Below are positions 18,225-27,881 of a DNA stretch of 64,000 nucleotides, piece by piece. The notes beneath the pieces are model-generated. The model made no database searches. It was not told where the DNA came from and saw nothing but the letters and a program-made list of their open reading frames with translations. The DNA is from Fictibacillus nanhaiensis (GTDB taxonomy: Bacteria; Bacillota; Bacilli; Bacillales; Fictibacillaceae): assembly GCF_023715445.1 (NCBI RefSeq), contig NZ_JAMBOD010000001.1, forward strand, positions 558,001-622,000, in the 5' to 3' direction. A program made the position numbers and the translations under genes. How positions within the stretch are numbered: the first letter of the stretch is position 1; every line of letters starts with the position of its first letter.

Positions 18225-19572
18225 TTGTTAAAGACCCCTCCGTTCCAGTGATGTGACAATCGATCTGTCCGTCTTTAAGCTTTATAGTCAACGCATCTCC
18301 AGCCTTAACCTGTTCTACTGACTTAACAAGTTCATTCAAGCCCTTTTTATACGTTAAACTATATCCTCTATCCATTATCGCTAACGGATTTAATGAAGAC
18401 AGCCTTGAAATTTTATTTGAAAAGTTCGTTTGATGCTGCCTCATATGCCGGTTTGTCTCTTTCAGCAAATTCTTATGAAGCAAATTCACTTTTTCACTTG
18501 CTTTTTGCAGCTGGCCAGCAGGTGAGAAAAGGGATAACTGACGCTGCATTTGTGTCAACCGCTTCTGATGATCACCAATGAAACTTTCTGCAGTCCTTTT
18601 GAGTTTATCCATATTTCTATCCAGTTCTTGCTCTTTTTGTTTAACGAGCTGGGTAGGGTACTTAAATGCATATGATTTTTGCAGACGGTTCAAATGATGC
18701 TTATGCCCCGCTAAAAAATCATTCATTACCCTTTTTAGTCTTACACTTCTCTGGTGCAGCCTGTCCCCAAGTTCAGCGAGATGCGGAACCGCTAACTCTG
18801 CTGCTGCAGTCGGAGTAGGTGCTCTTAAGTCTGCTACAAAATCAGCAATCGTAAAATCTGTTTCGTGCCCAACCGCAGAAATGACAGGAATCCGTGACAA
18901 ATGAATAGCCCGGGCAACAATTTCTTCATTAAATGCCCATAGTTCTTCTATAGAGCCCCCTCCACGTCCAACAATTAAAACATCAGCTTTACTTAAACTG
19001 TTCGCTTGCTCAATTGCTTTAACGATAGATGGAGCTGCTCCTGGCCCTTGAACAAGAACGGGATATAAAGTAACTGAGGCTAACGGAAAACGGCGTTTTA
19101 TTGTAGTAAAAATATCTCTAACTGCTGCACCTGTCGGCGATGTGACCACACCTATCCTGCCAGGAAACTTAGGCAGCATTTTTTTACTGGAAGACTCAAA
19201 AAGCCCTTCACTCTCCAGCTTGTTTTTCAATGTTTCATAAGCCAAGAACAGATTACCTACACCATCCTGCTGCATTGTTCTTGCATAAAGCTGATATTGA
19301 CCTTGGGGTTCATAAACTGAAAAGGACCCTTGAATTAATACATTCATGCCTTCTTCCGGCTTGAAGTTTAAATATTTATTGTTTCCGGCAAACATCACTG
19401 CACTAACTCTGCTGTTTGCATCTTTTAGCGTAAAATACAAATGACCTCTGCTATGCAGCTTTACATTTGATAATTCACCTTTAACCCATACATCCTGCAG
19501 ATTGCCGTCATTTTCAAATAATCGTTTAATATACCGAGTGACAGCAGAGATTGGAACATAACGATCGTTTTG
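18217..19572 (-). CDS. xseA: Exonuclease VII large subunit
   Basis: A 451-aa catalytic subunit: an N-terminal OB fold (residues about 8-105, [25 protein letters not shown]), a catalytic core with [15 protein letters not shown] near residue 190 and [28 protein letters not shown] near 222, then a long coiled-coil C-terminus. The start ATG at 19570-19572 has AAAGGAAG seven bases upstream and lies three bases from the folD stop. Confidence 0.96.
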   Translation of the reverse strand, partial: QNDRYVPISAVTRYIKRLFENDGNLQDVWVKGELSNVKLHSRGHLYFTLKDANSRVSAVMFAGNNKYLNFKPEEGMNVLIQGSFSVYEPQGQYQLYARTMQQDGVGNLFLAYETLKNKLESEGLFESSSKKMLPKFPGRIGVVTSPTGAAVRDIFTTIKRRFPLASVTLYPVLVQGPGAAPSIVKAIEQANSLSKADVLIVGRGGGSIEELWAFNEEIVARAIHLSRIPVISAVGHETDFTIADFVADLRAPTPTAAAELAVPHLAELGDRLHQRSVRLKRVMNDFLAGHKHHLNRLQKSYAFKYPTQLVKQKEQELDRNMDKLKRTAESFIGDHQKRLTQMQRQLSLFSPAGQLQKASEKVNLLHKNLLKETNRHMRQHQTNFSNKISRLSSLNPLAIMDRGYSLTYKKGLNELVKSVEQVKAGDALTIKLKDGQIDCHITGTEGSLTNG

Positions 19573-19574
19573 CA

Positions 19575-20438
19575 TTAATGAACTTCCTTTATCTTCTTTC
19601 TCCACTTTGATGCAAGCACAGTATTATTCATCAGCATTGTAATAGTCATAGGACCAACACCACCAGGAACAGGCGTAATATGTTTAGCTTTAGTTTTTAA
19701 TGCTTCAAAATCAACATCTCCACACAATTTACCGTTCTCAAGACGGTTTACACCTACATCAATAACAATAGCTCCAGGCTTTACCATATCCTCGGTTATG
19801 ATATTAGGTTTACCTACTGCTGCAATTAGTATATCGGCCTGCAGTGTGTGTTCTGCGATGTTTTTTGTTCTGGAATGACAAAACGTTACTGTTGCATTTT
19901 CCTGCAGGAACAGCTGTCCAACAGGCTTCCCTACTAAGTTGCTTCTGCCTACCACAACAACATGCTTGCCTGTGATATCTTCACCTGTTTGTTTTACCAT
20001 CTCTAAAATGCCAAGTGGCGTACATGGAATAAAAGCATGTTCATCACCAGCATGCATTTTACCAATATTTATTGGGTGAAAGCCATCGACATCTTTTTCA
20101 GGCAGAATGGTTTCAATAACTTTTGATTCCCTTATATGTGAGGGCAAGGGGAGCTGAACAAGTATACCGTCGATTTGTTCATCATTGTTAAAAGATTGAA
20201 TGCAGTCCAATAAATCATTTTCTGAAATGGACTCAGGAAGTTCAGTCAATACCGAGTGCATACCAAGTTCTTTGCAAGTTCTCTCTTTTGCAAGAACATA
20301 TGAACGTGATGCCGGGTGATCGCCTACAAGAATAACAGCCAGTCCAGGAACATTGCCTTCTTGCTTTAGCGCCTGTATCTCTTCTGCCAGTTGCTCTCTT
20401 ATCTCTTTCGCAATTTGCTTTCCATCTAATACAGTCAT
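19575..20438 (-). CDS. folD: Methylenetetrahydrofolate dehydrogenase/cyclohydrolase
   Basis: A 287-aa bifunctional enzyme interconverting methylene-, methenyl- and formyl-tetrahydrofolate. It shows the catalytic Tyr/Lys region SYVLAKERTCKELG (Lys near 53), GILVQLPLP near 95, and the NADP-binding VVGRSNLVGKPVGQLFL near 163, with the signature PGGVGPMTITMLMNNT near the end. It provides one-carbon units, the same pool fed by the gcv operon at 41-45 kb. Confidence 0.97.
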   Translation of the reverse strand: MTVLDGKQIAKEIREQLAEEIQALKQEGNVPGLAVILVGDHPASRSYVLAKERTCKELGMHSVLTELPESISENDLLDCIQSFNNDEQIDGILVQLPLPSHIRESKVIETILPEKDVDGFHPINIGKMHAGDEHAFIPCTPLGILEMVKQTGEDITGKHVVVVGRSNLVGKPVGQLFLQENATVTFCHSRTKNIAEHTLQADILIAAVGKPNIITEDMVKPGAIVIDVGVNRLENGKLCGDVDFEALKTKAKHITPVPGGVGPMTITMLMNNTVLASKWRKKIKEVH

Positions 20439-20460
20439 TCTAGGTCCCCCTCAAAAATAA

Positions 20461-20856
20461 TTATTTTTTGCGGATATCTGTGATTATTTTTCCTAGTACA
20501 CCGTTTACGAAGCGCCCAGCTTCTTCACCGCCAAATATTTTAGCTGTTTCAATGGCTTCGTTAAGAGTTACATTCTTAGGAACTTCATCCATGTAAAGCC
20601 ATTCATAAGCTGCCATTTGCAGAACAACACGTTCTACATTTGCAAGTCTTGAAAAACTCCATTTTTCTAAATAGGGAGTTAGGAAACGCTCTATTTCTTC
20701 TTTCTTTTCAACGGTTCCATTAACGATTTCTATAAGGAAATCATCTGATGGTTCTTCCTCTAATACATGCTCCATCGCATCACTGACACTAATGTCGCTG
20801 ACTTCAATTTGAAAAAGCGATTGAAAAGCTTTTTCTCTGGCAAGTCTACGTTTCAT
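20461..20856 (-). CDS. nusB: Transcription antitermination factor NusB
   Basis: A 131-aa all-helical RNA-binding protein that works with NusE at boxA in ribosomal RNA antitermination. The arginine-rich N-terminus RRLAREKAFQSLFQIE and the C-terminal IGGEEAGRFVNG-like end (AKIFGGEEAGRFVNGVLGKI) are family hallmarks. It is the first gene of the nusB-folD-xseA-xseB-ispA run. Confidence 0.97.
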   Translation of the reverse strand: MKRRLAREKAFQSLFQIEVSDISVSDAMEHVLEEEPSDDFLIEIVNGTVEKKEEIERFLTPYLEKWSFSRLANVERVVLQMAAYEWLYMDEVPKNVTLNEAIETAKIFGGEEAGRFVNGVLGKIITDIRKK

Positions 20857-21098
20857 AATCCGACTTCCTTTCTATTTGCGAACAATTTCTATCTAGCATA
20901 ATACCATAATAAGCTGAGAGGTTACAATCCGAACAATAAATACTAAAACCCTTCAAAACATTCAGTTTTTTACCTGATAACTTGTTTATTTAAAAGCAAG
21001 AAGGCTGAGGAAACAAAGATTTGAGGAACGGACCGTATTAATCGTGAGTACCGCAAAATCACAGTTAACGAATAGGTTCGATGATTATCAATGAACAA

Positions 21099-21138
21099 GA
21101 AAAAAATCAAAGGAGGAATAACAATCCCCCTTTGATTT
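21099..21138 (-). terminator. Terminator of the accB-accC-yqhY operon
   Basis: AAATCAAAGG / CCTTTGATTT arms with a 15-base loop followed by a T-run on the minus strand. It sits six bases after the yqhY stop. The rest of the 287-bp gap to nusB shows nothing I can name. Confidence 0.85.
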
Positions 21139-21143
21139 CTGCA

Positions 21144-21548
21144 TCAATCTACTTCTGGTGCTTCATACTGTTTTTCTTTGGAATCAAATTGAACGCCTAC
21201 AACAAAAACGTTAATATCAGTTGCTTCTAGTGCAGTCATATCAATTAATGCCTGCCTGACATGATCTTGAATTCTTTGTGCAACATCAGGGATGGCAACG
21301 CCGTATTTCATAGATACATAAATATCGATTGAAATACCTGCTTCTGTAAGTTCTACTTTAACGCCTTTACCGTGCGTTTTCTTTCCAAGACGCTCTACAA
21401 CTCCGCTTGCAAAGCTCCCTCTCATTGACGCTACTCCTTCAACGTCGGAAGCTGCAATGCTTGCAATCACTTCAATTACTTCAGGAGAAATTTCAACTTT
21501 CCCTAACTCTGATGAATAGCTCTCCATTTCAAATGATAGTTCATTCAT
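21144..21548 (-). CDS. yqhY: Asp23/Gls24-family protein YqhY
   Basis: A 134-aa Asp23 (DUF322) protein. The family core IEVIASIAASDVEGVASMRGSF...VKVELTEAGISIDIYVSMKYGVAIPDVAQRIQDHVRQAL is complete. In Bacillus it is always downstream of accB-accC and is thought to influence acetyl-CoA carboxylase activity or membrane homeostasis; the mechanism is not established. The ATG at 21546-21548 lies six bases behind GGAGGTG. Confidence 0.93.
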   Translation of the reverse strand: MNELSFEMESYSSELGKVEISPEVIEVIASIAASDVEGVASMRGSFASGVVERLGKKTHGKGVKVELTEAGISIDIYVSMKYGVAIPDVAQRIQDHVRQALIDMTALEATDINVFVVGVQFDSKEKQYEAPEVD

Positions 21549-21565
21549 CTTATGCACCTCCACGG

Positions 21566-22924
21566 TTATTCACTTTTTGAAGTTAAATCATGATTTTCTA
21601 AGAACTTTGTATTAAAGTCACCATTCACAAACGTTTCATGGTTTAACAGACGCAGATGGAAAGGAATGGTTGTATGAACTCCTTCAATAACAAATTCGCT
21701 AAGCGCCCGTTTCATGCGATCGATAGCTTCTTGTCTCGTGTTTCCATATGTGATCACTTTGGCAATCATAGAATCATAGAAAGGCGGTATCGTATATCCA
21801 GGATAAACAGCTGAGTCAATTCGGACTCCTAGACCGCCTGGCGGGAGATACATCTCAATCTTACCCGCAGAAGGCATAAAATTCTTTTCCGGGTTCTCAG
21901 CATTAATTCTGCATTCGATCGACCAACCGTTAAATTCAACATCTTCCTGCTTATATCTTAATTTTTCACCAGAAGCTACTTTAATCTGTTCCTTTATGAG
22001 ATCAATTCCTGTAACCATTTCTGTAACAGGGTGTTCAACTTGAATCCGGGTGTTCATTTCCATGAAATAAAACTCTCCGGTATTATGGTCAAAAATAAAC
22101 TCAACTGTACCTGCACCGGAATATTGAACAGCCTCTGCCGCTTTTACAGCAGCTTCTCCCATTTCTTGACGTTTTGCCGGAGAAATAGCAGGAGATGGTG
22201 TTTCTTCTAAAAGCTTCTGCAATCTTCTTTGGATGCTGCAGTCTCTTTCTCCAAGATGGATGACATGTCCATAATTATCTGCAAGGATTTGAATTTCTAC
22301 ATGACGGAAATCTTCAATGTATTTTTCGATATAAACACCAGGATTCCCGAAAGCAGTCGCCGCTTCCTGCTGAGTGATAGCGATCCCCTTTAATAGTTCA
22401 GCTTCGTTTTTTGCAACACGGATACCTTTTCCGCCTCCGCCGGCAGTCGCTTTAATAATTACAGGATACCCAATTTTATTACTGAGTTCAATGGCTTCTT
22501 CCTTGTCTCTGATAATTCCGTCAGAACCCGGAACGATTGGAACTCCGGCATCTGCCATCGTTGCTCTGGCAACATCTTTAATACCCATTTTGTTGATTGC
22601 TTCAGCACTTGGCCCTACGAACGTGACCTTGCATTCTCTACAAAGTTCAGCAAAATCGGCATTTTCTGCTAAAAATCCATAACCAGGGTGAATAGCATCA
22701 GAACCTGTTAATGTTGCTACACTCATAATATTAGTGAAATTTAAATAACTGTCCTTTGAAGCAGTGGGTCCGATACAATAGGCTTCGTCCGCTAACCGAA
22801 CATGCAACGCATCCTTGTCAGCTTCAGAATAAACGGCTACCGTTTCAACACCAAGTTCTTTGCATGCTCGAATAATCCGTACTGCAATTTCACCACGGTT
22901 TGCTACTAATAGCTTATTAATCAT
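21566..22924 (-). CDS. accC: Acetyl-CoA carboxylase biotin carboxylase subunit
   Basis: A 452-aa ATP-grasp enzyme that carboxylates the biotin on AccB, the first half-reaction of malonyl-CoA synthesis. Visible are [22 protein letters not shown] at the N-terminus, the glycine-rich ATP loop [14 protein letters not shown] near 159, and [17 protein letters not shown] near 290. I chose the ATG at 22922-22924, seven bases behind GGAGGG; the ATG two codons earlier is too close to it. Confidence 0.97.
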   Translation of the reverse strand: MINKLLVANRGEIAVRIIRACKELGVETVAVYSEADKDALHVRLADEAYCIGPTASKDSYLNFTNIMSVATLTGSDAIHPGYGFLAENADFAELCRECKVTFVGPSAEAINKMGIKDVARATMADAGVPIVPGSDGIIRDKEEAIELSNKIGYPVIIKATAGGGGKGIRVAKNEAELLKGIAITQQEAATAFGNPGVYIEKYIEDFRHVEIQILADNYGHVIHLGERDCSIQRRLQKLLEETPSPAISPAKRQEMGEAAVKAAEAVQYSGAGTVEFIFDHNTGEFYFMEMNTRIQVEHPVTEMVTGIDLIKEQIKVASGEKLRYKQEDVEFNGWSIECRINAENPEKNFMPSAGKIEMYLPPGGLGVRIDSAVYPGYTIPPFYDSMIAKVITYGNTRQEAIDRMKRALSEFVIEGVHTTIPFHLRLLNHETFVNGDFNTKFLENHDLTSKSE

Positions 22925-22936
22925 CGACATACCCTC

Positions 22937-23440
22937 CTATTCTGCTTTCACGAGGAACAGAGGTTGTCCATATTCTACTAGTTGTCCGTTCTCCACTAAT
23001 ACTTTAACAATCTCACCATTTACTTCTGATTCAATTTCATTAAATAATTTCATAGCTTCAATAATACAAACGATACTGTCTTTTGATACTTGGTCCCCTG
23101 GTTTAACGAAAGGATCATCTTCTGGAGATGAAGCTGCATAGAATGTACCAACCATCGGTGAAACAACTTTATGTAGAGTTGAATCTTCTTCTGCAGCTTT
23201 TTGTTCCTGTTTAACTTCAGGGCTGACTTTAACAGGCTCTGCTGCGGGAGCTTGCTCTCTTACAGGAGGTGCTTGATGAACTACAGGTTGAACTGGATTT
23301 TCTTCTGTCTGGTAAGAAACGGCTGCTCCTGCATTCTTTTTAAGAACGATTTTTGAACCGTCATTTTCATATTTGAATTCGTTAATACTTGATTTGTCGA
23401 TAAGTTTAATCAGTTCTCGGATTTCTTGTATTTTTAGCAT
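22937..23440 (-). CDS. accB: Biotin carboxyl carrier protein
   Basis: A 167-aa carrier: a short helical N-terminus, a Pro/Ala/Glu-rich linker (about 45-85) and a biotinyl domain with the acceptor lysine in EAMKLFNE. It carries carboxybiotin between AccC and the carboxyltransferase. The gene is first in accB-accC-yqhY. In B. subtilis AccB acts in control of its own operon; nothing in the upstream sequence shows the mechanism. Confidence 0.97.
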   Translation of the reverse strand: MLKIQEIRELIKLIDKSSINEFKYENDGSKIVLKKNAGAAVSYQTEENPVQPVVHQAPPVREQAPAAEPVKVSPEVKQEQKAAEEDSTLHKVVSPMVGTFYAASSPEDDPFVKPGDQVSKDSIVCIIEAMKLFNEIESEVNGEIVKVLVENGQLVEYGQPLFLVKAE

Positions 23441-23744
23441 AAGATCTCGACTCCTTTAAACAATTCTATCCAGGTTTATTTTATTTAGCACCTTCTATTG
23501 TGACTAGGTCTTAACACAAGTAATATACCATATTTCTCATTTCATGAATACAAAAGTTTCATGTACACATTAATACTACACGATTCACCTCAAGATTGTA
23601 AGCGTTTGCCCCTTTGGAAGGCTGATTATTCTATTTTTGCCGTTATTGAATAAAAACAAACCGATAAATAAACTATGATTATTTTTTTAAATATAACATG
23701 TGAAACACGAAAACAAAAAAAGCCGGAATTGCTCCGGCTTCCTT
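23441..23744. other. Intergenic region between accB and spoIIIAH
   Basis: These 304 bases hold the accB ribosome site (AAAGGAG) and presumably its promoter, A/T-rich sequence, and the spoIIIA terminator at 23714-23740. I find no gene and no FapR-like or other recognisable operator. Confidence 0.6.
23714..23740 (-). terminator. Terminator of the spoIIIA operon
   Basis: Perfect stem AAGCCGG / CCGGCTT around AATTGCT, with seven T following on the minus strand, directly after spoIIIAH. Confidence 0.9.
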
Positions 23745-24257
23745 CTATTTTGCTGCATGATATTCAACTGCGACGGTTTTACTGCTTCCTAAGTGCTCGT
23801 TTGCTAAATTCATAATCTCAACAACTTCTTTTTTAGATAGTTTATCTGCTTTCACAATGACTTTAATCTCATTATTCATCGTGCTGACAAGAGCATCTTT
23901 AAAGCCCATCGATTTGATCAGCGTTTCAAGTGTTGCTTCTTTCATCGTAAGCGACTGAAGTTCTGTCATCTTAGCCCACGCTTCAGCCTGAACTTCTGCG
24001 GATGCATCCTCAGAACCTGCTACAGTCACATAGTCTGCACTCATTTCATCACGGACTTCATCGCGCTCTAAACGAAGCGCTGTAAACATATCATCATTCG
24101 CTACACCTGAAACTGTAGCATCTTTACCAGATTTTTTTCCTGTTTCTAAGTAGGCAAGATCATCAGTTCCTCCAGGTGCTGTGATGTAATACACAGATAA
24201 TACAATAATTAAGCTAAGCATCGTTAAAAGCCAAACGGTTTGTTTTTTCAATAACAT
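23745..24257 (-). CDS. spoIIIAH: SpoIIIAH, mother-cell half of the engulfment channel
   Basis: A 170-aa protein with an N-terminal membrane anchor (8-26) and a C-terminal YscJ/FliF-like ring domain (about 75-168). It pairs with forespore SpoIIQ across the intermembrane space in the A-Q complex needed for sigma-G activity. It is about 48 residues shorter than the 218 aa of B. subtilis; the loss lies in the charged linker after the anchor, while the ring domain looks complete. It is the last gene of the operon. Confidence 0.95.
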   Translation of the reverse strand: MLLKKQTVWLLTMLSLIIVLSVYYITAPGGTDDLAYLETGKKSGKDATVSGVANDDMFTALRLERDEVRDEMSADYVTVAGSEDASAEVQAEAWAKMTELQSLTMKEATLETLIKSMGFKDALVSTMNNEIKVIVKADKLSKKEVVEIMNLANEHLGSSKTVAVEYHAAK

Positions 24258-24260
24258 TCG

Positions 24261-24905
24261 TTAATCCCCCTCGTATTTTTTTGGAACCACAGATACATTG
24301 TGGCTGCCGATATCAAATACTTTTGTTATCACATCGATGATCATTGCTTTTGTTTGCAGATTTTCTGCACCTTGAGCCACAACCGCTATTCCCCTGATTC
24401 TAGGCTTTTCTGTTGTAATGACAATGGGTTCTTCTTTGCCATCGTTTTGAATAATGACGACCTTTTCTTCTGTTTTTTGATCTTCAATCGTTCTTTTTCC
24501 GCCACTTTTATCTGTTTCTGATGTCGTTTGCCTTTGAATGTTCTCGTCAGTTGCATAATTTTTACTTTCTGTTGTTTCAAGTTCTACATAGACAGAAGCA
24601 CTCTCCACCCCTTGGATCTGTTCAAGCAGTTCTTTTAACTGATTTGCATATCTGTCTTCATATGTTCTGATATTTTTGTTGGTAACTTCTTTCGTATCTT
24701 TGAATACCGCTTCTGATTCATTTGGTTGTGTATCATTTGAAAATGCTTCAATGGAGCCTTTTTTAGCAGGGGAGTCAACCATTTTACTTATAAACATAAG
24801 AGCGATTCCCAATAGAAGCAGTACAAGTAAGTACTTTTGTTTATTCCCTGCTTTATCACTGAGCTGCAGCCATTTTTTTATCTGTTCCCAAAATGAGTGT
24901 TTCAT
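24261..24905 (-). CDS. spoIIIAG: SpoIIIAG, ring-forming stage III sporulation protein
   Basis: A 214-aa protein with one membrane helix (about 23-42) and an extracytoplasmic ring-building domain related to FliF/PrgK secretion rings, interrupted by a charged insertion (QRQTTSETDKSGGKRTIEDQKTEEK). SpoIIIAG oligomerises as part of the mother cell-forespore channel. The ATG at 24903-24905, eight bases after AGAGGAG and overlapping the spoIIIAF stop by 4 bases, is preferred to a longer frame from 24965 inside spoIIIAF. Confidence 0.95.
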   Translation of the reverse strand: MKHSFWEQIKKWLQLSDKAGNKQKYLLVLLLLGIALMFISKMVDSPAKKGSIEAFSNDTQPNESEAVFKDTKEVTNKNIRTYEDRYANQLKELLEQIQGVESASVYVELETTESKNYATDENIQRQTTSETDKSGGKRTIEDQKTEEKVVIIQNDGKEEPIVITTEKPRIRGIAVVAQGAENLQTKAMIIDVITKVFDIGSHNVSVVPKKYEGD

Positions 24906-25525
24906 TGGGATGACTCCTCTCCCCCTTCCATTTCTGCTTCTACTTGCTGTGAATCTAGCTGCCATTGGCTGGCCAAGAAATGCACAATCTCTTCAGGAAC
25001 CTCATTTTTTTCAGCTTGGTTACCTGCATCAGAAATGTTTATATCTACCTCTGACACCTCAGAAATACCAGCTTGTTCATGATGTTTAGCTAGTACTACT
25101 TTTGCACCTGTAATGTCTTCAGGCTTTAAAGGATCTGTACCGCTATTCGTTTGGATTTGAAGATCGACAATTTCTAATTCATACGTCTTGTTCAACTCCT
25201 CCTGAACTTGTTTTTTCATTGGGACAGCCATTTGCTCTAATATATATGCACGTTGGGCGCCTTGTATTTCACTTTTATTTTTTTCTATCGAATTTTTTAT
25301 TTCATTTTCTTTCGCAGCTGCCGGCAACTCCATAGCTTGAAACACTTGATCCATATCAGAATTTAATAGTTTAAAGAGAGGGGAAAGCATAGCTAGCAAA
25401 ATAAGCAACCCGATTACCATTTTGATATAGCTCTGAAACTGATTTCCAGGCAGCAAGAGCTCAATTACTCCTGCAAGAAGAACTAATACAATGATGTTCG
25501 TGATCCATTCTGTTAAAAAGCCCAA
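24902..25525 (-). CDS. spoIIIAF: SpoIIIAF
   Basis: A 207-aa protein with two N-terminal transmembrane helices (about 7-26 and 34-54) and a soluble ring-type domain (about 90-170), the architecture of SpoIIIAF. It belongs to the A-Q complex in the mother-cell membrane facing the forespore. Its stop overlaps the spoIIIAG start by 4 bases. Confidence 0.93.
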   Translation of the reverse strand: MGFLTEWITNIIVLVLLAGVIELLLPGNQFQSYIKMVIGLLILLAMLSPLFKLLNSDMDQVFQAMELPAAAKENEIKNSIEKNKSEIQGAQRAYILEQMAVPMKKQVQEELNKTYELEIVDLQIQTNSGTDPLKPEDITGAKVVLAKHHEQAGISEVSEVDINISDAGNQAEKNEVPEEIVHFLASQWQLDSQQVEAEMEGGEESSQ

Positions 25526-25538
25526 TTCGAACGCCTCC

Positions 25539-26714
25539 CTACCGAACCATCATCGTTACATTCCCAGCTGCAATAATAATTGTAATGGCCAGGAAAAACA
25601 TAATAGACACTGTCATAAGAGCTGCAAAGATAAACATGACACTTTTACCGATAATCCCTAGACATTCTACGATCGGGCCTCCGCCGAGCGGCTGCAGCAA
25701 TGCAGACGCCATACTATAAATGAAAGCTAAGATTAGTACTTTAATAGCCGGGAATATAGCAATAAGCAATAATAGAGCAGCACCAATAATTCCAACAGAG
25801 TTTTTTAAGAGAATCGATGCACTCATTACCGTATCTGTTGCATCAGTAAACATTCTGCCAACCACCGGGATGAAATTTCCAGTAATAAATTTAGCCGTCT
25901 TAATCGTAATTCCATCAGCAACTGCAGCAGTTGCGCCCTGAACACTCATAACACCAAGAAACACTGTAAAGAAAAAGGCCAGCGTACCAACACCTATATT
26001 CCGAAGAAGTTTGGCTAGCTGAGTCACTTTATGATGTTCTGACATGGTAGAAACGATACTTAATAGAGCAGATAAAAATAATAGGGGAAGTACAAAGTTT
26101 TTTATAAGAAGTCCGCTTGTGTTAACTAAAAATAAAATGACTGGATGAAAAAAAGCGACAGATGCGATGCTTCCTACAGTCGCCATCAAAGCCAGAAGCA
26201 AAGGGATGAGTGCAATCATGAAGCTAAGCATCGTGTCTATTGCTTCAACTGCATATGAAATGGCAACATGAAAGCTATTAAGGGCCAATATGATCAAAAC
26301 CAAATATATGATGGCATAAGCTACTTTTGAAATAGCAGAGCGATCGAACGCATTTTGAATGGACTGTAAAAGCATACTGAAAACAGTTAAAAGAATTAAA
26401 GTCCCAAGTAGTTTCCCGTGCACAGCCATTTCATGAAACATAAACTTAAAAAGACCCATCATGTATGCTTTAAAAGAAAACTCCTTGTCCCCTTTTACAA
26501 ATTCCAGAAACGTACCTTTTTGGCTTTCTGGCAAAAAGCCTCCATATTCGTTTGAAATGCTGTCCCAAAAATCTTTAATTTCATCAAGCTGCATAGATGA
26601 GATTTGATGCTCTACCATCTCTGATGTAATAGATGCTGCAGAAGCAGAAGTCTGGCTGCCGAAAGTGAAGAATACTAGTAAAAAAAAACTTATCCGCATC
26701 CTATTTGTCCTCAT
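25539..26714 (-). CDS. spoIIIAE: SpoIIIAE, polytopic sporulation channel protein
   Basis: A 391-aa protein with a signal peptide-like start (ISFFLLVFFTFGSQTSASAAS) and seven or eight further hydrophobic segments from about residue 100. It is the large membrane component of the SpoIIIA complex, proposed as its transporter-like core. Length agrees with the family (about 399 aa). Confidence 0.95.
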   Translation of the reverse strand: MRTNRMRISFFLLVFFTFGSQTSASAASITSEMVEHQISSMQLDEIKDFWDSISNEYGGFLPESQKGTFLEFVKGDKEFSFKAYMMGLFKFMFHEMAVHGKLLGTLILLTVFSMLLQSIQNAFDRSAISKVAYAIIYLVLIILALNSFHVAISYAVEAIDTMLSFMIALIPLLLALMATVGSIASVAFFHPVILFLVNTSGLLIKNFVLPLLFLSALLSIVSTMSEHHKVTQLAKLLRNIGVGTLAFFFTVFLGVMSVQGATAAVADGITIKTAKFITGNFIPVVGRMFTDATDTVMSASILLKNSVGIIGAALLLLIAIFPAIKVLILAFIYSMASALLQPLGGGPIVECLGIIGKSVMFIFAALMTVSIMFFLAITIIIAAGNVTMMVR

Positions 26715-26731
26715 TCTTATGACCCGCTTTC

Positions 26732-27121
26732 TTATTTGGGGATCAGCGTCAGCACCGTTTCAATAATTACCGTTAAAATGGGAATCGCCATCACTAAAAT
26801 TAGAATCTTTCCGCCAAGCTCTATTTTTGAGGCGATAGCTCCCTGGCCTGCATCCCTTGTAATCTGAGCTCCAAATTCGGCAATATAGGCGATCCCTATT
26901 ATCTTTAAGAGGGTTTCAACATAGACCATATTCACATTTGCATTTACCGCTAATCTTTGGAGCATGGTTATAACTTGTCCGATTTTATCGATCAGAAATA
27001 AAAAAATTCCTGCCCCTACCATAAGGGTTATCAAAAAAGCAAAGTTTGCCTTCTGTTCTTTCAGGACTAAAGCTAAGAAAGCAGCGACCAGTCCAAAACC
27101 AACTATTTGGATAATCTCCAA
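26732..27121 (-). CDS. spoIIIAD: SpoIIIAD
   Basis: A 129-aa membrane protein with four hydrophobic stretches and the family segment LLKIIGIAYIAEFGAQITRDAGQGAIASKIELGGKILIL. SpoIIIAC and SpoIIIAD are related small membrane proteins of the SpoIIIA complex. The gap to spoIIIAE is 17 bases. Confidence 0.94.
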   Translation of the reverse strand: MEIIQIVGFGLVAAFLALVLKEQKANFAFLITLMVGAGIFLFLIDKIGQVITMLQRLAVNANVNMVYVETLLKIIGIAYIAEFGAQITRDAGQGAIASKIELGGKILILVMAIPILTVIIETVLTLIPK

Positions 27122-27134
27122 TCGGTCCCCCTCC

Positions 27135-27341
27135 TTAGTTCTGGAACAAAAAGACTCCTTTTACTTTCTGGAACAAGTCATCAAGCAATGTGATAACCAT
27201 AAATAAAGCGACAACAAATCCCAATAAGGTTACCCAGTGTGCATAATCTTCCTTCCCGATCATTTTAAGAACGGTATGAAGCATCGCAACAATAATTCCT
27301 AAACCTGCAATCTGAAACACTGCGTTAACATCAAGTCCCAT
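27135..27341 (-). CDS. spoIIIAC: SpoIIIAC
   Basis: A 68-aa protein with two hydrophobic helices (GLGIIVAMLHTVLKMIG and WVTLLGFVVALFMVITLL), exactly the family size. It is the smallest member of the SpoIIIA complex. Confidence 0.94.
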   Translation of the reverse strand: MGLDVNAVFQIAGLGIIVAMLHTVLKMIGKEDYAHWVTLLGFVVALFMVITLLDDLFQKVKGVFLFQN

Positions 27342-27356
27342 GTAGAGTTCCCCCTG

Positions 27357-27881
27357 TTACAATAAAAGGATTACGATTAAAAGCCCCATCAGCACTCCGA
27401 GACTTTTGCACATTTTTTCATAACGTTCCTGGATATCTCTTGCTTCTTTTTCTTCGCGATTCAGATGAGCCAAAGTCAATTGAATCTGTTTTTGCTGATG
27501 TTCTTTGTCATGTCTGCCTAGTGTCGTTCCAAACTGGCGAAGCACTTCGATCTCCCCGCTCTTGAATGATGTCTCCTTCGCTAATACAGTCAGCTCGCTC
27601 TCCCAGGCCTCTTGAACAGAGTGCTCTCCTTGATCCAAAAGAACAGAAATATGGAGAAAGAATGAAGAAAGAGGTTCTTTTAACGGTCTTCCAATATGCT
27701 GAAATGCTTCATATAATGGAGTAGATCCGTACATGATCTCTGCTTCTAATGCCTGAAGAGTGACTTTAAGTTCTCTTAGCTGCTTAGGTCTTTCCCTGAT
27801 ACGTTTTGCCCATTCAAATCCAAATAAAGTGGTTGCCGACAATATTGCTATAGCACCTAACCAACTCATCATGCTGTACAC
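27357..27881 (-). CDS. spoIIIAB: SpoIIIAB
   Basis: A 174-aa protein with a membrane helix at each end (about 7-23 and 157-173) and a helical cytoplasmic middle containing RERPKQLRELKVTLQALEAEIMYG, resembling the GspF-type fold of secretion systems. The start overlaps spoIIIAA by 13 bases. Confidence 0.94.
   Translation of the reverse strand: MYSMMSWLGAIAILSATTLFGFEWAKRIRERPKQLRELKVTLQALEAEIMYGSTPLYEAFQHIGRPLKEPLSSFFLHISVLLDQGEHSVQEAWESELTVLAKETSFKSGEIEVLRQFGTTLGRHDKEHQQKQIQLTLAHLNREEKEARDIQERYEKMCKSLGVLMGLLIVILLL

Noticed and set aside
22374-22682. Plus-strand ORF of 102 codons inside accC
   Set aside because: It is an antisense shadow of a highly conserved gene.
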